From assembly GCA_963821345.1 (NCBI GenBank), contig CAWGDM010000005.1:1-64000 (forward strand): a DNA stretch of 64,000 nucleotides, written 5' to 3'. Origin of the DNA: WHSW01 sp963821345 (GTDB taxonomy: Bacteria; Actinomycetota; Thermoleophilia; Solirubrobacterales; 70-9). Of the stretch, positions 9,397 to 17,696 are shown piece by piece (the first letter of the stretch is position 1; the number at the start of each line of letters is the position of its first letter). The notes beneath the pieces are model-generated. The model ran no database searches. It saw nothing but the letters and a program-made list of their open reading frames with translations, and was not told the origin of the DNA. Position numbers and translations under genes: made by a program.

Positions 9397-10232
9397 GCTC
9401 CCAAACCGCCAAACCGCAAAGACGGCTGCACAAGCGCGACCCCTGGCCGGGCTGGTCTCCGTTCGTGGCGACCGCCTCGAAGGCGATCGGGAACGAAACG
9501 AAGCCGGCGCTCCCGGTCGCCGTCTGCGTCCACGAGGGCTCGCTGCGCGACCGGCTGTGCGAGGCGCTCGCCGCCGGCGGCCATGCGGTGCCGCTGAGAG
9601 CCGCGAGCGTCGACGGGCTACTCGGGTCCTGCAACGGGGTCGCCCCCGCCTGCGTCGTCATCGCGGCCGAGCGCCCGGACCGCGCGGCCGTCGACGCCGT
9701 GCGCACCATCCGCGAGACGCTCGACGAGGCGGCCGCCGTTCTCGTCTGTCGACGGGCCGGAGGAGCTCAGGTCCAGCGAGCGCTGGAGCTGGGCGTCGAC
9801 GGGGTGGTGATGATCGACGACGCCGAGGGCGCGCTGGCGGCCGTCGTCAGCGTCGTCTGCGCCGGCCAGGTCTCGGTCCCCAGCGAGCGCCGCGGCGAGG
9901 TGCGGACCGTGGCGCTCACCAATCGCGAGAAGCAGATCCTTGCGCTGGTGGTGACCGGGCTCACCAACGCCCAGATCGCCCAGAAGCTGTTCCTCGCGGA
10001 GAGCACGGTGAAGAGCCACCTGTCGTCCGCGTTCGCCAAGCTCGGCGTCTCGTCTCGAAACGAGGCCGCGAGCGTGATCCTCGACCCGGAGCGCGCCCAG
10101 CGTCTGGGCATCCTGGGGATCCGGTCGGAGGCCGTTACCGCGCCGCTGCCGGGGCTCGGCAACGACAACGGTTTGCGCGGACCCAACCCCGGCCCCCCGG
10201 TCGAAACTCCAACAATCGGGAACCGGGGTTGA
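9393..10232 (+). CDS. LuxR-type response-regulator-like transcription factor
   Basis: GTG at 9393 overlaps the stop of the sugar transferase (GTGA), so the two are translationally coupled. About 279 residues. After a basic N-terminus of about 30 residues comes a receiver-like fold ('LPVAVCVHEGSLRDRLCEALAAGG', 'AACVVIAAE', 'LELGVDGVVMIDD'). The usual phospho-acceptor Asp is not evident ('VVIAAERPD'), so it may be a pseudo-receiver. The C-terminus is a LuxR helix-turn-helix ('LTNREKQILALVVTGLTNAQ', then 'AESTVKSHLSSAFAKLGVSS'). It likely regulates the neighbouring polysaccharide genes (inference from coupling). Confidence 0.8.
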   Translation: MSSQTAKPQRRLHKRDPWPGWSPFVATASKAIGNETKPALPVAVCVHEGSLRDRLCEALAAGGHAVPLRAASVDGLLGSCNGVAPACVVIAAERPDRAAVDAVRTIRETLDEAAAVLVCRRAGGAQVQRALELGVDGVVMIDDAEGALAAVVSVVCAGQVSVPSERRGEVRTVALTNREKQILALVVTGLTNAQIAQKLFLAESTVKSHLSSAFAKLGVSSRNEAASVILDPERAQRLGILGIRSEAVTAPLPGLGNDNGLRGPNPGPPVETPTIGNRG

Positions 10233-10263
10233 CCCTGATCCGGCGGTCCCGCAGCAGCAGCGA

Positions 10264-10812
10264 CTATCGCTGACGGTATCCGCGCCGATCGACCACTTGA
10301 ACGGCGGCGGCCGGGACCGGACCCGCGTAGGAGATGCTGCCGCCCAACAGGGACTTGGCGGTCACCTCCTGGCTGTCGATCCCTGGAGTGTTCTCGGCCC
10401 ACTCGGCGAGCATGCGATCGGCCTCTCCGCTGGGGTACGTCGGCGGCCGCCCGTCGATCCACGGCTCGCCCGCGTGAAACGCTTTCTGGACCAGGTCCTC
10501 GTCCGATCCGATCTGCTCCGGATCGAGCTGAGTCAGGTCGACTCGCACGATGCCCAACGGGAGATTCCCGTTTCGCTGGTGGTAGTGGCACACGGCGAGG
10601 GTCGATACGTACACCCGACCGGACCGCCAGAACGGATGCTGCTCGTTGGCGCTGTCAGGATCGATGCCCCGGTCCTCGATCCCGGCCAGCGAATCCTCGG
10701 CCGTCGCGTGGTACAGCCATCGACCATTGGTCTTGATATACGAGTCGAGCTCGGTCGGATCGAGGATGACGTCAGTGTCCCACCTCGGAGCCTGATGGTC
10801 CTTCCGCCCCAT
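10264..10812 (-). CDS. Hypothetical protein with possible ADP-ribosyltransferase/KptA-like fold
   Basis: 182 residues, ATG at 10812. 'RWLYHATAEDSLAGIEDRGI' followed by 'RSGRVYVSTLAVCHYH' resembles the His-x-Thr strand and the 'I...GI.P ... vYlS' pattern shared by KptA/Tpt1-like RNA 2'-phosphotransferases and related NAD-using ADP-ribosyltransferase-fold proteins. The rest is polar and soluble. It stands alone between the LuxR regulator (convergent) and a secreted protein (divergent), and no antitoxin-like partner is adjacent. The fold call is pattern-based and weak; no function is claimed. Confidence 0.4.
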   Translation of the reverse strand: MGRKDHQAPRWDTDVILDPTELDSYIKTNGRWLYHATAEDSLAGIEDRGIDPDSANEQHPFWRSGRVYVSTLAVCHYHQRNGNLPLGIVRVDLTQLDPEQIGSDEDLVQKAFHAGEPWIDGRPPTYPSGEADRMLAEWAENTPGIDSQEVTAKSLLGGSISYAGPVPAAAVQVVDRRGYRQR

Positions 10813-10944
10813 CTAACCGCCGTCGATCCAGGCTGTCGTCGCCGCGCACGGCGCGACTCCTCGCACGCCGATCGGCGCGACTTTTGCCCGGGCCGGCGGT
10901 TCGCAATAGGGTCCAAGCGGCAAACGAGAGAGGGAGTTCGAATC

Positions 10945-12438
10945 GTGGGCGTAAACCGTGGTCGCGTTGGCATCGTCGTCGCGCTCGCCGCCTTCGCGGC
11001 GCTGACCGCCACCGCTTCCGCGGTGCCGATCGTCGACACCGGCACCCCCTCGCTGCCCGCGTTCAGCGGCGCCCCCGCGACCGCGCACAAGATCAAGGAC
11101 CCGACGATCGCGCCGCAGAACCCCCACATGGCGACCAACCCGAACTCGAACATCCACAACGACACCTGGATGACCGACGCCTACCAGCGCAAGGGCCCGC
11201 TCGGCAACAACCTGCAGATGTCTTCGGGGGCCAACTCGCCCGCGCTCTGCGGCTCGATCGCCTTCGACAAGCAGGGGCGGATCATGACCGTCTGCCCCTC
11301 GGCGGTCGCCCCGCCTGTCGCGCGGCTGATCGACCCGGTAACGCTCGACGTGATCTCCGCCTACACCCTGCCGACGGCGCCGAACGCGCCGGGGACCAAG
11401 GAGTACCAGAACTTCACCGGAGGCGGCTACTTCTACCTCGACAACAACGACCGGATCGTTGTCGCGACCAAGACCGACCACATCTTCGTCATCTCCCAGG
11501 GACCCGACGGCAACACGCTGACGCTCGAGGCCGACTACGACCTGACCCCGGTGCTCGACGAGGACACGGAGCGGATCAGCTCGGCGCTGCCCGACTTCAA
11601 CGGCCTGCTGTGGTTCGTCGTCAAGGCGACCGGCAGGGTTGGGACGCTCGACATGAAGACCGGCGTGATCAAGTCGAAGGTGCTCGGCGAGGAGATCGAG
11701 AATTCGTTCGCGGTCGGCAAGGACGGCGTCTACATCGTCTCCGACAAGCGCATGTACAAGTTCAAGGCGTCCGGCAACGGCAGCCCCCGGATCCTCTGGC
11801 AGAAGGGCTATCCGAACTCGGGGATCGTCAAGCCGAGCCAGGTCAACGCCGGCTCGGGGACGACGCCGACGCTGATGGACAACGGCCTCGTCTCGATCAC
11901 CGACAACGCCGACCCGATGAACGTCGTCGTCTACCGGCGCGCGAACAAGCTCGACAAGGGCGAGAAGCGGATCCTCTGCAAGGAGCCGATCTTCGGCGTC
12001 GGCGCGAGCGCGACCGAGAACTCGATCATCACCGCGGGGCGCTCGCTGCTGGTCGAGAACAACTACGGCTACCAGGACCCGTTCGGGCCGACTGGCGGCG
12101 CGGTCACCGAGCCGGGCTTCGTCCGCGTCGACGTGAACAAGAAGCTCACCGGCTGCAAGACCAAGTGGACGAACATGGACGTCCGCGCACCGACCGTGGT
12201 CCCGAAGCTGTCGACCAAGACCGGCCTGGTCTACACCTACCAGCGCCCGCCCGACGACGCCGCCCAGGGCTACTACTGGACGGCGATCGACTGGCGCAAC
12301 GGCAAGACCGTGTGGAACCGGTACGCCGGCTCGGGCCTGACCTTCAACAACAACTACGCCGGGCTCGCGCTCGGCCCCGACGGGACCGCCTACCTGGGCG
12401 TGATCGGCGGGATCATCGCCCTGCGCGACGGCGCCTGA
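10945..12438 (+). CDS. Secreted propeller-like (PQQ-repeat-like) protein
   Basis: GTG at 10945 follows AGAGAGGGAG, giving 497 residues; a longer in-frame upstream extension was discarded. The N-terminus 'VGIVVALAAFAALTATASA' is a signal peptide with an AxA cleavage site. The mature part has repeated strands such as 'YFYLDNNDRIVVATKTDHIF', 'NGLLWFVVKATGRVGTLD', 'AVGKDGVYIVSDKRMYKFK' and 'LALGPDGTAYLGVIGGIIAL', which suggest a beta-propeller of the PQQ/quinoprotein type. No cofactor residues can be named. It is exported across the cytoplasmic membrane. The downstream kup gene follows within about 110 nt. Confidence 0.7.
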   Translation: MGVNRGRVGIVVALAAFAALTATASAVPIVDTGTPSLPAFSGAPATAHKIKDPTIAPQNPHMATNPNSNIHNDTWMTDAYQRKGPLGNNLQMSSGANSPALCGSIAFDKQGRIMTVCPSAVAPPVARLIDPVTLDVISAYTLPTAPNAPGTKEYQNFTGGGYFYLDNNDRIVVATKTDHIFVISQGPDGNTLTLEADYDLTPVLDEDTERISSALPDFNGLLWFVVKATGRVGTLDMKTGVIKSKVLGEEIENSFAVGKDGVYIVSDKRMYKFKASGNGSPRILWQKGYPNSGIVKPSQVNAGSGTTPTLMDNGLVSITDNADPMNVVVYRRANKLDKGEKRILCKEPIFGVGASATENSIITAGRSLLVENNYGYQDPFGPTGGAVTEPGFVRVDVNKKLTGCKTKWTNMDVRAPTVVPKLSTKTGLVYTYQRPPDDAAQGYYWTAIDWRNGKTVWNRYAGSGLTFNNNYAGLALGPDGTAYLGVIGGIIALRDGA

Positions 12439-12547
12439 GCCACTGACGGAACAAGACCAGCCGTTCACGGCGGCCGACGAGCCCGGGGCACCCGAGCGCG
12501 AGGGGCGCGGGCGCAGCCACCGCCGCCTTCAGCTCGGCGCAACCGCA

Positions 12548-14413
12548 ATGACCCTGGGCGCGCTGGGGATCGTCTTCGGCGACATCGGCACCAGCCCGCT
12601 GTACGCAATGCAGACGGTGTTCACCGCCGACCACGGCGCGGTCAAGCCGACCGAGCCCGACGTCTACGGGGTGATCTCGCTCGTCTTCTGGTCGATCACG
12701 CTGATCGTCTCGATCGAGTTCGTCGGCTTCATCATGCGCGCCGACAACGACGGCGAGGGCGGGATCATGGCCCTGGTGGCGCTGGTCCAGACCGCGTCGC
12801 TGCGCAGCGCGCGGGTCAAATGGCTGCTGATCGCGCTCGGGATGTTCGGGGTGGCGCTGTTCTACGGCGACGGGATGATCACCCCGGCGATCTCGGTCCT
12901 CTCGGCGGTCGAGGGGCTGGAGGTGGTCGAGCCGAGCCTCGACTCGCTGGTCGTGCCGCTGACGATCGGCATCCTCGTCGGCCTGTTCTCGATCCAGCGG
13001 TTCGGCACCCACGTGATCGGGCGCGTCTTCGGGCCGGTGATGCTGGTCTGGTTCACGGTGCTCGCGATCGCCGGCCTCGGGCAGGTCGCCGGCGATCCGT
13101 CGATCCTGCGGGCGCTGTCGCCCCACTACGGGGTCGAGTTCTTCACCGCCCATCCGGGGATCGCGTTCATCTCGCTGGGCTCGATCGTGCTGACGATCAC
13201 CGGCGCCGAGGCGCTCTACGCCGACATGGGCCACTTCGGGCGGCGGCCGATCTCGCGCGCCTGGTTTCTGGTCGTCTTCCCCGCCCTGACGCTCAACTAC
13301 ATGGGTCAGGGCTCGCTGATCGTCGGCGACCCCGAGACGCTCTCGAACCCCTTCTACCTGCTGATGCCGGACTGGAGCCGGGTGCCGATGATCATCCTGG
13401 CGACGGTCGCGACCGTGATCGCCTCGCAGGCGGTGATCTCGGGAGCCTTCTCGGTCACCCGCCAGGCGGTGCGGCTCGGCTTCCTGCCGCGGCTCTCCAT
13501 CCATCACACCTCGGCCCGCGAGATCGGCCAGGTGTTCGCGCCGGCCATCAACTGGACGCTGCTGGTCGCCGTGATCGCGCTGGTGATCGGCTTCGGCTCG
13601 TCGACCAGCCTCGCCTCCGCCTACGGGGTCGCGGTCACCGGGACGATCACCGTCGACACGATTCTGTTCTTGGTCGTCGTCCGCACCCTGTGGCAGAAGC
13701 CGACCTGGCTCGCCGTGGCGGGCGCCGCGGTCTTCCTCACCGTCGACGTCGCCTTCCTGCTCGCGAACGTGAACAAGATCGCGCACGGGGGCTGGTTCCC
13801 GCTCTCGATCGGGTTGGCGGTGTTCGTCGTGCTCAGCACCTGGAAGCGCGGCAGCGAGGCGCTGAGCAAGGCGCGGATCGCGCTCGAGGGACCTCTGCAG
13901 GCGACGATCGACGAGCTGCACGCGCTCGACCCCCCGGCGGCCCGGGTCGCCGGGACCGCCGTCTATCTGAACGCCCGCCGCGAGACCACGCCGCTGGCGC
14001 TGCGGGCGACGCTCGAGCACACCCGGTCGCTGCACGAGGCGGTGGTGATCATCTCGATCGAGACGACCAAGACCCCGCACGTGCCCGAGGGCGAGCGCCT
14101 GGAGATCGACCCGCTCGGCTTCGAGGACGACGGCATCGTCCACGTGACCGCCCGCTTCGGCTTCCAGGACGCTCCCGACGTGCCCCGGACCCTGGAGCTG
14201 ATCGCGGCGGCCGAGGTCGAGGTCCCGATCGACCACGCGCACGCGTCCTACTTCCTCTCCGGGGTGACGATCGCGCCCGAGCGCGGCCCGGGGATGAGGA
14301 TGTGGCGCAAGCGGCTGTTCGTCGCCCTGGCGCGCAACGCGGCGAGCCCGGTCGACTACTTCCGGTTGCCGGCCGAGCGCACGGTGACGATGGGCTCGGT
14401 CGTGCCGCTCTAG
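12548..14413 (+). CDS. kup: Low-affinity potassium transporter Kup
   Basis: 621 residues from ATG 12548, close to E. coli Kup (622). 'GALGIVFGDIGTSPLYAMQTVF' is the family signature in the first helix. Twelve hydrophobic helices follow, then a C-terminal cytoplasmic domain of about 160 residues. 'DNDGEGGIMALVALV' and 'YGDGMITPAISVLSAVEGL' are also characteristic. It imports K+ with H+. The start is uncertain: homologues carry a polar N-terminus, and the frame is open upstream to a CTG at 12443 that would add 35 polar residues. The stop is immediately followed by a convergent gene end with 1 nt between them. Confidence 0.95.
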   Translation: MTLGALGIVFGDIGTSPLYAMQTVFTADHGAVKPTEPDVYGVISLVFWSITLIVSIEFVGFIMRADNDGEGGIMALVALVQTASLRSARVKWLLIALGMFGVALFYGDGMITPAISVLSAVEGLEVVEPSLDSLVVPLTIGILVGLFSIQRFGTHVIGRVFGPVMLVWFTVLAIAGLGQVAGDPSILRALSPHYGVEFFTAHPGIAFISLGSIVLTITGAEALYADMGHFGRRPISRAWFLVVFPALTLNYMGQGSLIVGDPETLSNPFYLLMPDWSRVPMIILATVATVIASQAVISGAFSVTRQAVRLGFLPRLSIHHTSAREIGQVFAPAINWTLLVAVIALVIGFGSSTSLASAYGVAVTGTITVDTILFLVVVRTLWQKPTWLAVAGAAVFLTVDVAFLLANVNKIAHGGWFPLSIGLAVFVVLSTWKRGSEALSKARIALEGPLQATIDELHALDPPAARVAGTAVYLNARRETTPLALRATLEHTRSLHEAVVIISIETTKTPHVPEGERLEIDPLGFEDDGIVHVTARFGFQDAPDVPRTLELIAAAEVEVPIDHAHASYFLSGVTIAPERGPGMRMWRKRLFVALARNAASPVDYFRLPAERTVTMGSVVPL

Positions 14414-14414
14414 C

Positions 14415-15413
14415 TCAGCAGGCGTGGTAGTCCGCCTGCGAGCGGACGACCTCGAACGCCGAGCCGGGGATCGACTTGAGCTGGTTGAGGCTCTCGTCGT
14501 CCCAGCGCGGGTCGGAGCTGCCCTGGAAGTACCAGTTGGAGCCGTTGTCGGCGTTGATGAACCCGTACCGCTTCAGGGCATCGGCGATCACCCGCCCCTG
14601 GCCTGTGAACCCGGAGATGTCGTAGTTGGATTTGAGGCGGAAGCGCATCCCCATCGGCGGCGCGTCGGCCGACTGGGTCGAGCCGGCGCAGTGCGAGGCC
14701 GGGTGGATCCAGCCGTCGCGCGTGGTGTCGAAGGTGACCCGGATCGCGTGGTCGACGTGGCCGGCCGCGACCTCGTCGTAGCGGACCAGGCCGGGGAAGA
14801 TCGGCAGCCCGGCGGCGTCGGCGGAGGTGAAGCCGTCGGTCCGCAGGCCGGCGCTGCGCAGGTCCCAGATCACGCCGACGTCGGCGTCCCAGCGGTGGCG
14901 GCGCTTGTCCGGAAAGCCGCGGGCCAACTCGTACAGCAGGCAGCGCGCCTTGTCGTAGACGACCACGTGGCGGTCGCCGTCGGAGCCGGCGCCGCCCTCG
15001 ACCGGGGCGTTGAGCGGCACCCGGTACTTGCCGTGGTCGGACTCGTCGCCGTAGGCGGTGAAGCGGACCTTGACCCGCTTGGCGCCCTTGCCGACCACCT
15101 TGTAGGGGATCCCGTACTGGCGCGGGGAGCCGAAGTCGGGGTGCAGGTCGCCCCCGAGGCCGTCGATGATCGCGTCCGATTGCGGGTCGACCGGGGCCCT
15201 GGAGACGTCCTGGTTCCAGGCGCGCTGGTCGTCGAGCGACGCCGCGTCGGCGGCGACGCCGGAGCCCGGCCGCGGGAAGACCCCGCACTTGGTGCCCAGC
15301 GAGCCCGGCTTCACCGAACCGTCCGAGGACGCGATCGCCAGCAGCGCGAGGCAGATCGCCGCCGCGCCCGCGGCGAGCACCGCGCGCGGGCGCGGGCTAG
15401 AGGCGCGCCGCAT
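14415..15413 (-). CDS. Secreted conserved hypothetical protein
   Basis: 332 residues. 'AVLAAGAAAICLALLAIASSDG' is a signal peptide or an N-terminal anchor. The mature part contains paired features ('CGVFPRP', 'DQRAWNQDVSRAPVDPQSDA', 'GDRHVVVYDKARCLLYEL', 'WDLRSAGLRTDGFTSADAAG', 'HAIRVTFD', 'MGMRFRLKSNYDISGF' and 'WYFQGSSDPRWDDESL'). I recognise the pattern as a conserved actinobacterial extracellular protein but cannot name a family or reaction. Its start overlaps the end of the small gene upstream, so it is the third gene of a minus-strand operon with the roadblock-like gene. Confidence 0.7.
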   Translation of the reverse strand: MRRASSPRPRAVLAAGAAAICLALLAIASSDGSVKPGSLGTKCGVFPRPGSGVAADAASLDDQRAWNQDVSRAPVDPQSDAIIDGLGGDLHPDFGSPRQYGIPYKVVGKGAKRVKVRFTAYGDESDHGKYRVPLNAPVEGGAGSDGDRHVVVYDKARCLLYELARGFPDKRRHRWDADVGVIWDLRSAGLRTDGFTSADAAGLPIFPGLVRYDEVAAGHVDHAIRVTFDTTRDGWIHPASHCAGSTQSADAPPMGMRFRLKSNYDISGFTGQGRVIADALKRYGFINADNGSNWYFQGSSDPRWDDESLNQLKSIPGSAFEVVRSQADYHAC

Positions 15414-15609
15414 CGATCACCCGCGAGGCGGCGAGGAACAGCTCGCGGCCCTTGTCCGTCTCGGGTGGGCAGGCGAAGCTGCGCCCGCCGGGGGCGTAGA
15501 CGCGCGCGAACGGGCGCCGGGTGAGCCGGCGGCGGCGCAGATAGGCCGAGGCCTCGTCGGCATACCCGGAGACTCGGTCGAGCAGGGCGCGGTGCGGCTT
15601 CGGCGGCAT
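15397..15609 (-). CDS. Small basic hypothetical protein (70 aa)
   Basis: ATG at 15609 overlaps the stop of the roadblock-like gene (TGATG), and the 3' end overlaps the next gene by 17 nt; both facts support translation. The protein 'PPKPHRALLDRVSGYADEAS...' is rich in Arg and Leu and is soluble. No motif is recognised. It may be a partner of the roadblock-like protein, as small proteins often are in such operons (inference). Confidence 0.55.
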   Translation of the reverse strand: MPPKPHRALLDRVSGYADEASAYLRRRRLTRRPFARVYAPGGRSFACPPETDKGRELFLAASRVIDAARL

Positions 15610-15998
15610 CAGGCGGCCTCCGACGCCGCCACGGCCGCGATCCCGGCGGCGAGGTCGCGCAGCACGGCGCGGACGTCGAACAGCATCAGGCCGGCGAGCG
15701 TGAAGCGCTCGGCGGCCGTCACGGCGACGAAACCGCTGGCGCGGACGACGAACGCCTCGCCGTCCTCGGTGCCGACGTGGGCGTGGGAGACCGGCTCGCC
15801 GGCGGCCGCGTCGGCTGCCGCCACCAGCTCCCGCCCCGCCTCGGCCCAGGCCTCGAGCGGCCCGCTGGCGGCCAGCGGCTCGCCGGCGCCGTCGAAGATC
15901 ACGCAGCCGCGCAGATCGGCCGAATTCGAGCGCAAGCGCGCGACCGCGACCTCTGCGTCGGCGGCGCTGGGCGCCGTCTTGGTCGGTGAGTCCGCCAC
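15609..15998 (-). CDS. Roadblock/LC7-like domain protein
   Basis: 129 residues. 'LRSNSADLRGCVIFDGAGEPLAASG' followed by an alpha-helix and 'AFVVRASGFVAVTAAERFTLAGLMLFDVRAVLRDL' matches the alpha-beta-beta layout of roadblock/LC7 proteins, which are small dimeric regulators of GTPases or polarity modules. No MglA-like GTPase lies nearby. GTG start at 15998, with TATTGT 7 nt upstream (16011-16006), suggests a leaderless mRNA. It heads a three-gene operon with overlapping stops and starts. Confidence 0.6.
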   Translation of the reverse strand: MADSPTKTAPSAADAEVAVARLRSNSADLRGCVIFDGAGEPLAASGPLEAWAEAGRELVAAADAAAGEPVSHAHVGTEDGEAFVVRASGFVAVTAAERFTLAGLMLFDVRAVLRDLAAGIAAVAASEAA

Positions 15999-16005
15999 GT
16001 GGGCG

Positions 16006-16011
16006 ACAATA
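16006..16011 (-). promoter_or_regulatory. -10-like TATTGT upstream of the roadblock-like gene
   Basis: Read on the minus strand, TATTGT ends 7 nt before the GTG start at 15998 and there is no Shine-Dalgarno. This fits leaderless transcription. Only 19 bp separate this start from the GTG at 16018 on the other strand. Confidence 0.5.
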
Positions 16012-16017
16012 GCGGTC

Positions 16018-16158
16018 GTGTCCCTGGGCCAAGCATCCTGGCTGACGGTCGTGGCGATCTGCGCGATCGCCGCGATCCTGCTCGCCGTCAGCGGCTACAG
16101 CGGCTACTGCATCGTCGTCGCCGCGGTCGGGCTGTCGGCGGCGATCAACCTCCTCTGA
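16018..16158 (+). CDS. Small single-span membrane protein (46 aa)
   Basis: GTG at 16018. The product is almost entirely hydrophobic: 'WLTVVAICAIAAILLAVSGY', then 'GYCIVVAAVGLSAAINLL', that is, one or two membrane segments. The gene lies between a divergent roadblock-like gene and a convergent cation transporter. Its clean hydrophobicity pattern in a region without another plus-strand gene supports it. Function unknown; too short for a family assignment. Confidence 0.5.
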   Translation: MSLGQASWLTVVAICAIAAILLAVSGYSGYCIVVAAVGLSAAINLL

Positions 16159-16165
16159 GCCCGGC

Positions 16166-17083
16166 TCAGCCCGCGCGGTAGGGGCCCTTCGCCGCCTCCT
16201 CGGGCGGGCGGAAGGACTCCTCGGGCTCGGTGTGGATCAGGACCTCGGAGTGCGGGATCTCGGCCTCGATCGCGCCGCGGACCTCGTGGGCGACGGCGTG
16301 GGCGTGCTCCAGCGTCGTCCCGGCCCGAAACTGCAGGTGCAGGTCGACGTAGCGGTGGGCTCCGGCGCCGCGGGCGCGGAGCTTGTGGTAGCCGGCGATC
16401 TCGGGCGCGCGCTCGCGCTCAAGCGCGATCGCCGCCTCGACTCGGTCGAGCTCGGCGGCGGGCAGCGACTCGTCGACCAGCACCCGGCCGGAGCGGGTCA
16501 GCAGCCTGACGCCGGCGACGACGATCGCCCCGGCGACCGCGAGCGCGGCGATCGCGTCGAAGGCCGGCTCGCCGGTGATCTCGACCAACAGCAGGCCGAC
16601 GAGGACGCCGAGCGAGGTCGCCGCGTCGGTGCGCAGGTGGGCCGCGTCGCCCTCCAGCGCCGGCGACTCGAGCGCCTTCGCGCGCCGGTAGAGGAAGGCC
16701 GAGACGCAGACGTTGGCGACGGCGGAGAAGGCGATCACCGCGATCCCGACCCCGAGGTCCTCGATCTCGGCGCCGACAACGAGCCGCCGGGTGGCCTCGA
16801 AGATGATGATCCCGGCGCCGACCAGGATCAGCATCCCCTCGATCGCCGCGGCCAGGTTCTCGAGCTTCTCGTGGCCGTAGGGGTGCTCGCGGTCGGCGGG
16901 CTCGTCGGCGGCGCGGACGCTGAAGAAGGCGACGATCGAGGCGAGCAGGTCGATCGCCGAGTGGATCGCCTCGGTCAGGATCGCGATCGACCCGGTGATC
17001 GCCCCGGCGACGATCTTGAGCACGATCAGAGTCGCGTTCGAGGCGATCGAGAGCCCGGCGGCGCCCGACTTGGTGGCGATCAT
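16166..17083 (-). CDS. Cation diffusion facilitator family transporter
   Basis: 305 residues from ATG 17083. 'GSIAILTEAIHSAIDLLASI' contains the H-x-x-x-D metal site of helix 2. 'DREHPYGHEKLENLAAAIEGM' is the CDF signature loop. 'GDAAHLRTDAATSLGVLVGLL' contains the second H-x-x-x-D site. Six membrane helices are followed by a cytoplasmic C-terminal domain with 'HRYVDLHLQFRAGTTLEHAH', the dimerisation/metal-sensing fold. The family exports divalent cations such as Zn2+, Mn2+ or Fe2+ by proton exchange; the ion cannot be told. It lies 10 nt downstream of the pyrophosphatase gene in the same direction. Confidence 0.9.
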   Translation of the reverse strand: MIATKSGAAGLSIASNATLIVLKIVAGAITGSIAILTEAIHSAIDLLASIVAFFSVRAADEPADREHPYGHEKLENLAAAIEGMLILVGAGIIIFEATRRLVVGAEIEDLGVGIAVIAFSAVANVCVSAFLYRRAKALESPALEGDAAHLRTDAATSLGVLVGLLLVEITGEPAFDAIAALAVAGAIVVAGVRLLTRSGRVLVDESLPAAELDRVEAAIALERERAPEIAGYHKLRARGAGAHRYVDLHLQFRAGTTLEHAHAVAHEVRGAIEAEIPHSEVLIHTEPEESFRPPEEAAKGPYRAG

Positions 17084-17093
17084 CGCGCCGCCT

Positions 17094-17696
17094 TCAGCCG
17101 CCCTTCGGCCACAGCGCCTCGGCGAACGCCCGGGCGGCGCGGCCGCGATGGCTGATCGAATGCTTCTCGTCGGCGCCGAGCTCGGCCATCGTGCGCTCGT
17201 CGGCGGGGCCGGTGTCATCAGGGACGAAGGCGGGGTCGTAGCCGAAGCCGCCGCTGCCGCGCGGCTCGGTGATCAGGGTGCCCTCGCAGCGGCCCTCGTA
17301 TAGATGCTCGTCGCCGGCGTCGTCGATGTGGGCGATCACGCAGACGTAGGCGGCCGAGCGGTCATCGTGGCGGGCGATCTGCGAGATCAGCAGGTCGAGG
17401 TTCTGGCGGTCGGTCGCCTCGGGACCGGCGAAGCGCGCGGAGTGCACGCCGGGCCGGCCGCCGAGCGCGGCGACTTCGATCCCCGAGTCGTCGGCGATCG
17501 CCGAGCCGCCGAGCGCCGCGTGGCCGGCGCGCGCCTTGATCAGCGCGTTGTCGGCGAAGCTGGTGCCGGTCTCGGGCGGCAGGGTGACGCCGTCGGGCAG
17601 CGGGACCAACTCGACCTCGGTCAGGATTTCGCCCAGCTCGCGCAGCTTGCGGTCGTTGCGGGTGGCGACGACGAGCCGCGGCTTGGGTCCGCCCAT
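17094..17696 (-). CDS. rdgB: XTP/dITP diphosphatase (RdgB/HAM1)
   Basis: 200 residues. 'VVATRNDRKLRELGEIL' is the (S/T)xN...K substrate-binding start of the family, 'TSFADNALIKARAG' and 'AIADDSGIEV' hold the catalytic Asp residues, and 'GSGGFGYDPAFVPDD' and 'KHSISHRGRA' complete the set. It hydrolyses non-canonical purine nucleoside triphosphates to monophosphates and so protects DNA. Its ATG overlaps the rph stop by 1 nt, the common rph-rdgB pairing. Confidence 0.95.
   Translation of the reverse strand: MGGPKPRLVVATRNDRKLRELGEILTEVELVPLPDGVTLPPETGTSFADNALIKARAGHAALGGSAIADDSGIEVAALGGRPGVHSARFAGPEATDRQNLDLLISQIARHDDRSAAYVCVIAHIDDAGDEHLYEGRCEGTLITEPRGSGGFGYDPAFVPDDTGPADERTMAELGADEKHSISHRGRAARAFAEALWPKGG

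Noticed and set aside
10813..12468. 551-codon minus-strand frame opposite the secreted propeller-like gene
   Set aside because: Val/Asp/Arg-rich shadow of a real gene with signal peptide and ribosome-binding site on the plus strand.
12413..14242. 609-codon open frame on the minus strand opposite kup
   Set aside because: It mirrors kup codon by codon, has a composition of Arg/Asp/His/Gln with no domain, and lies within a gene of certain identity. High GC keeps antisense frames open.
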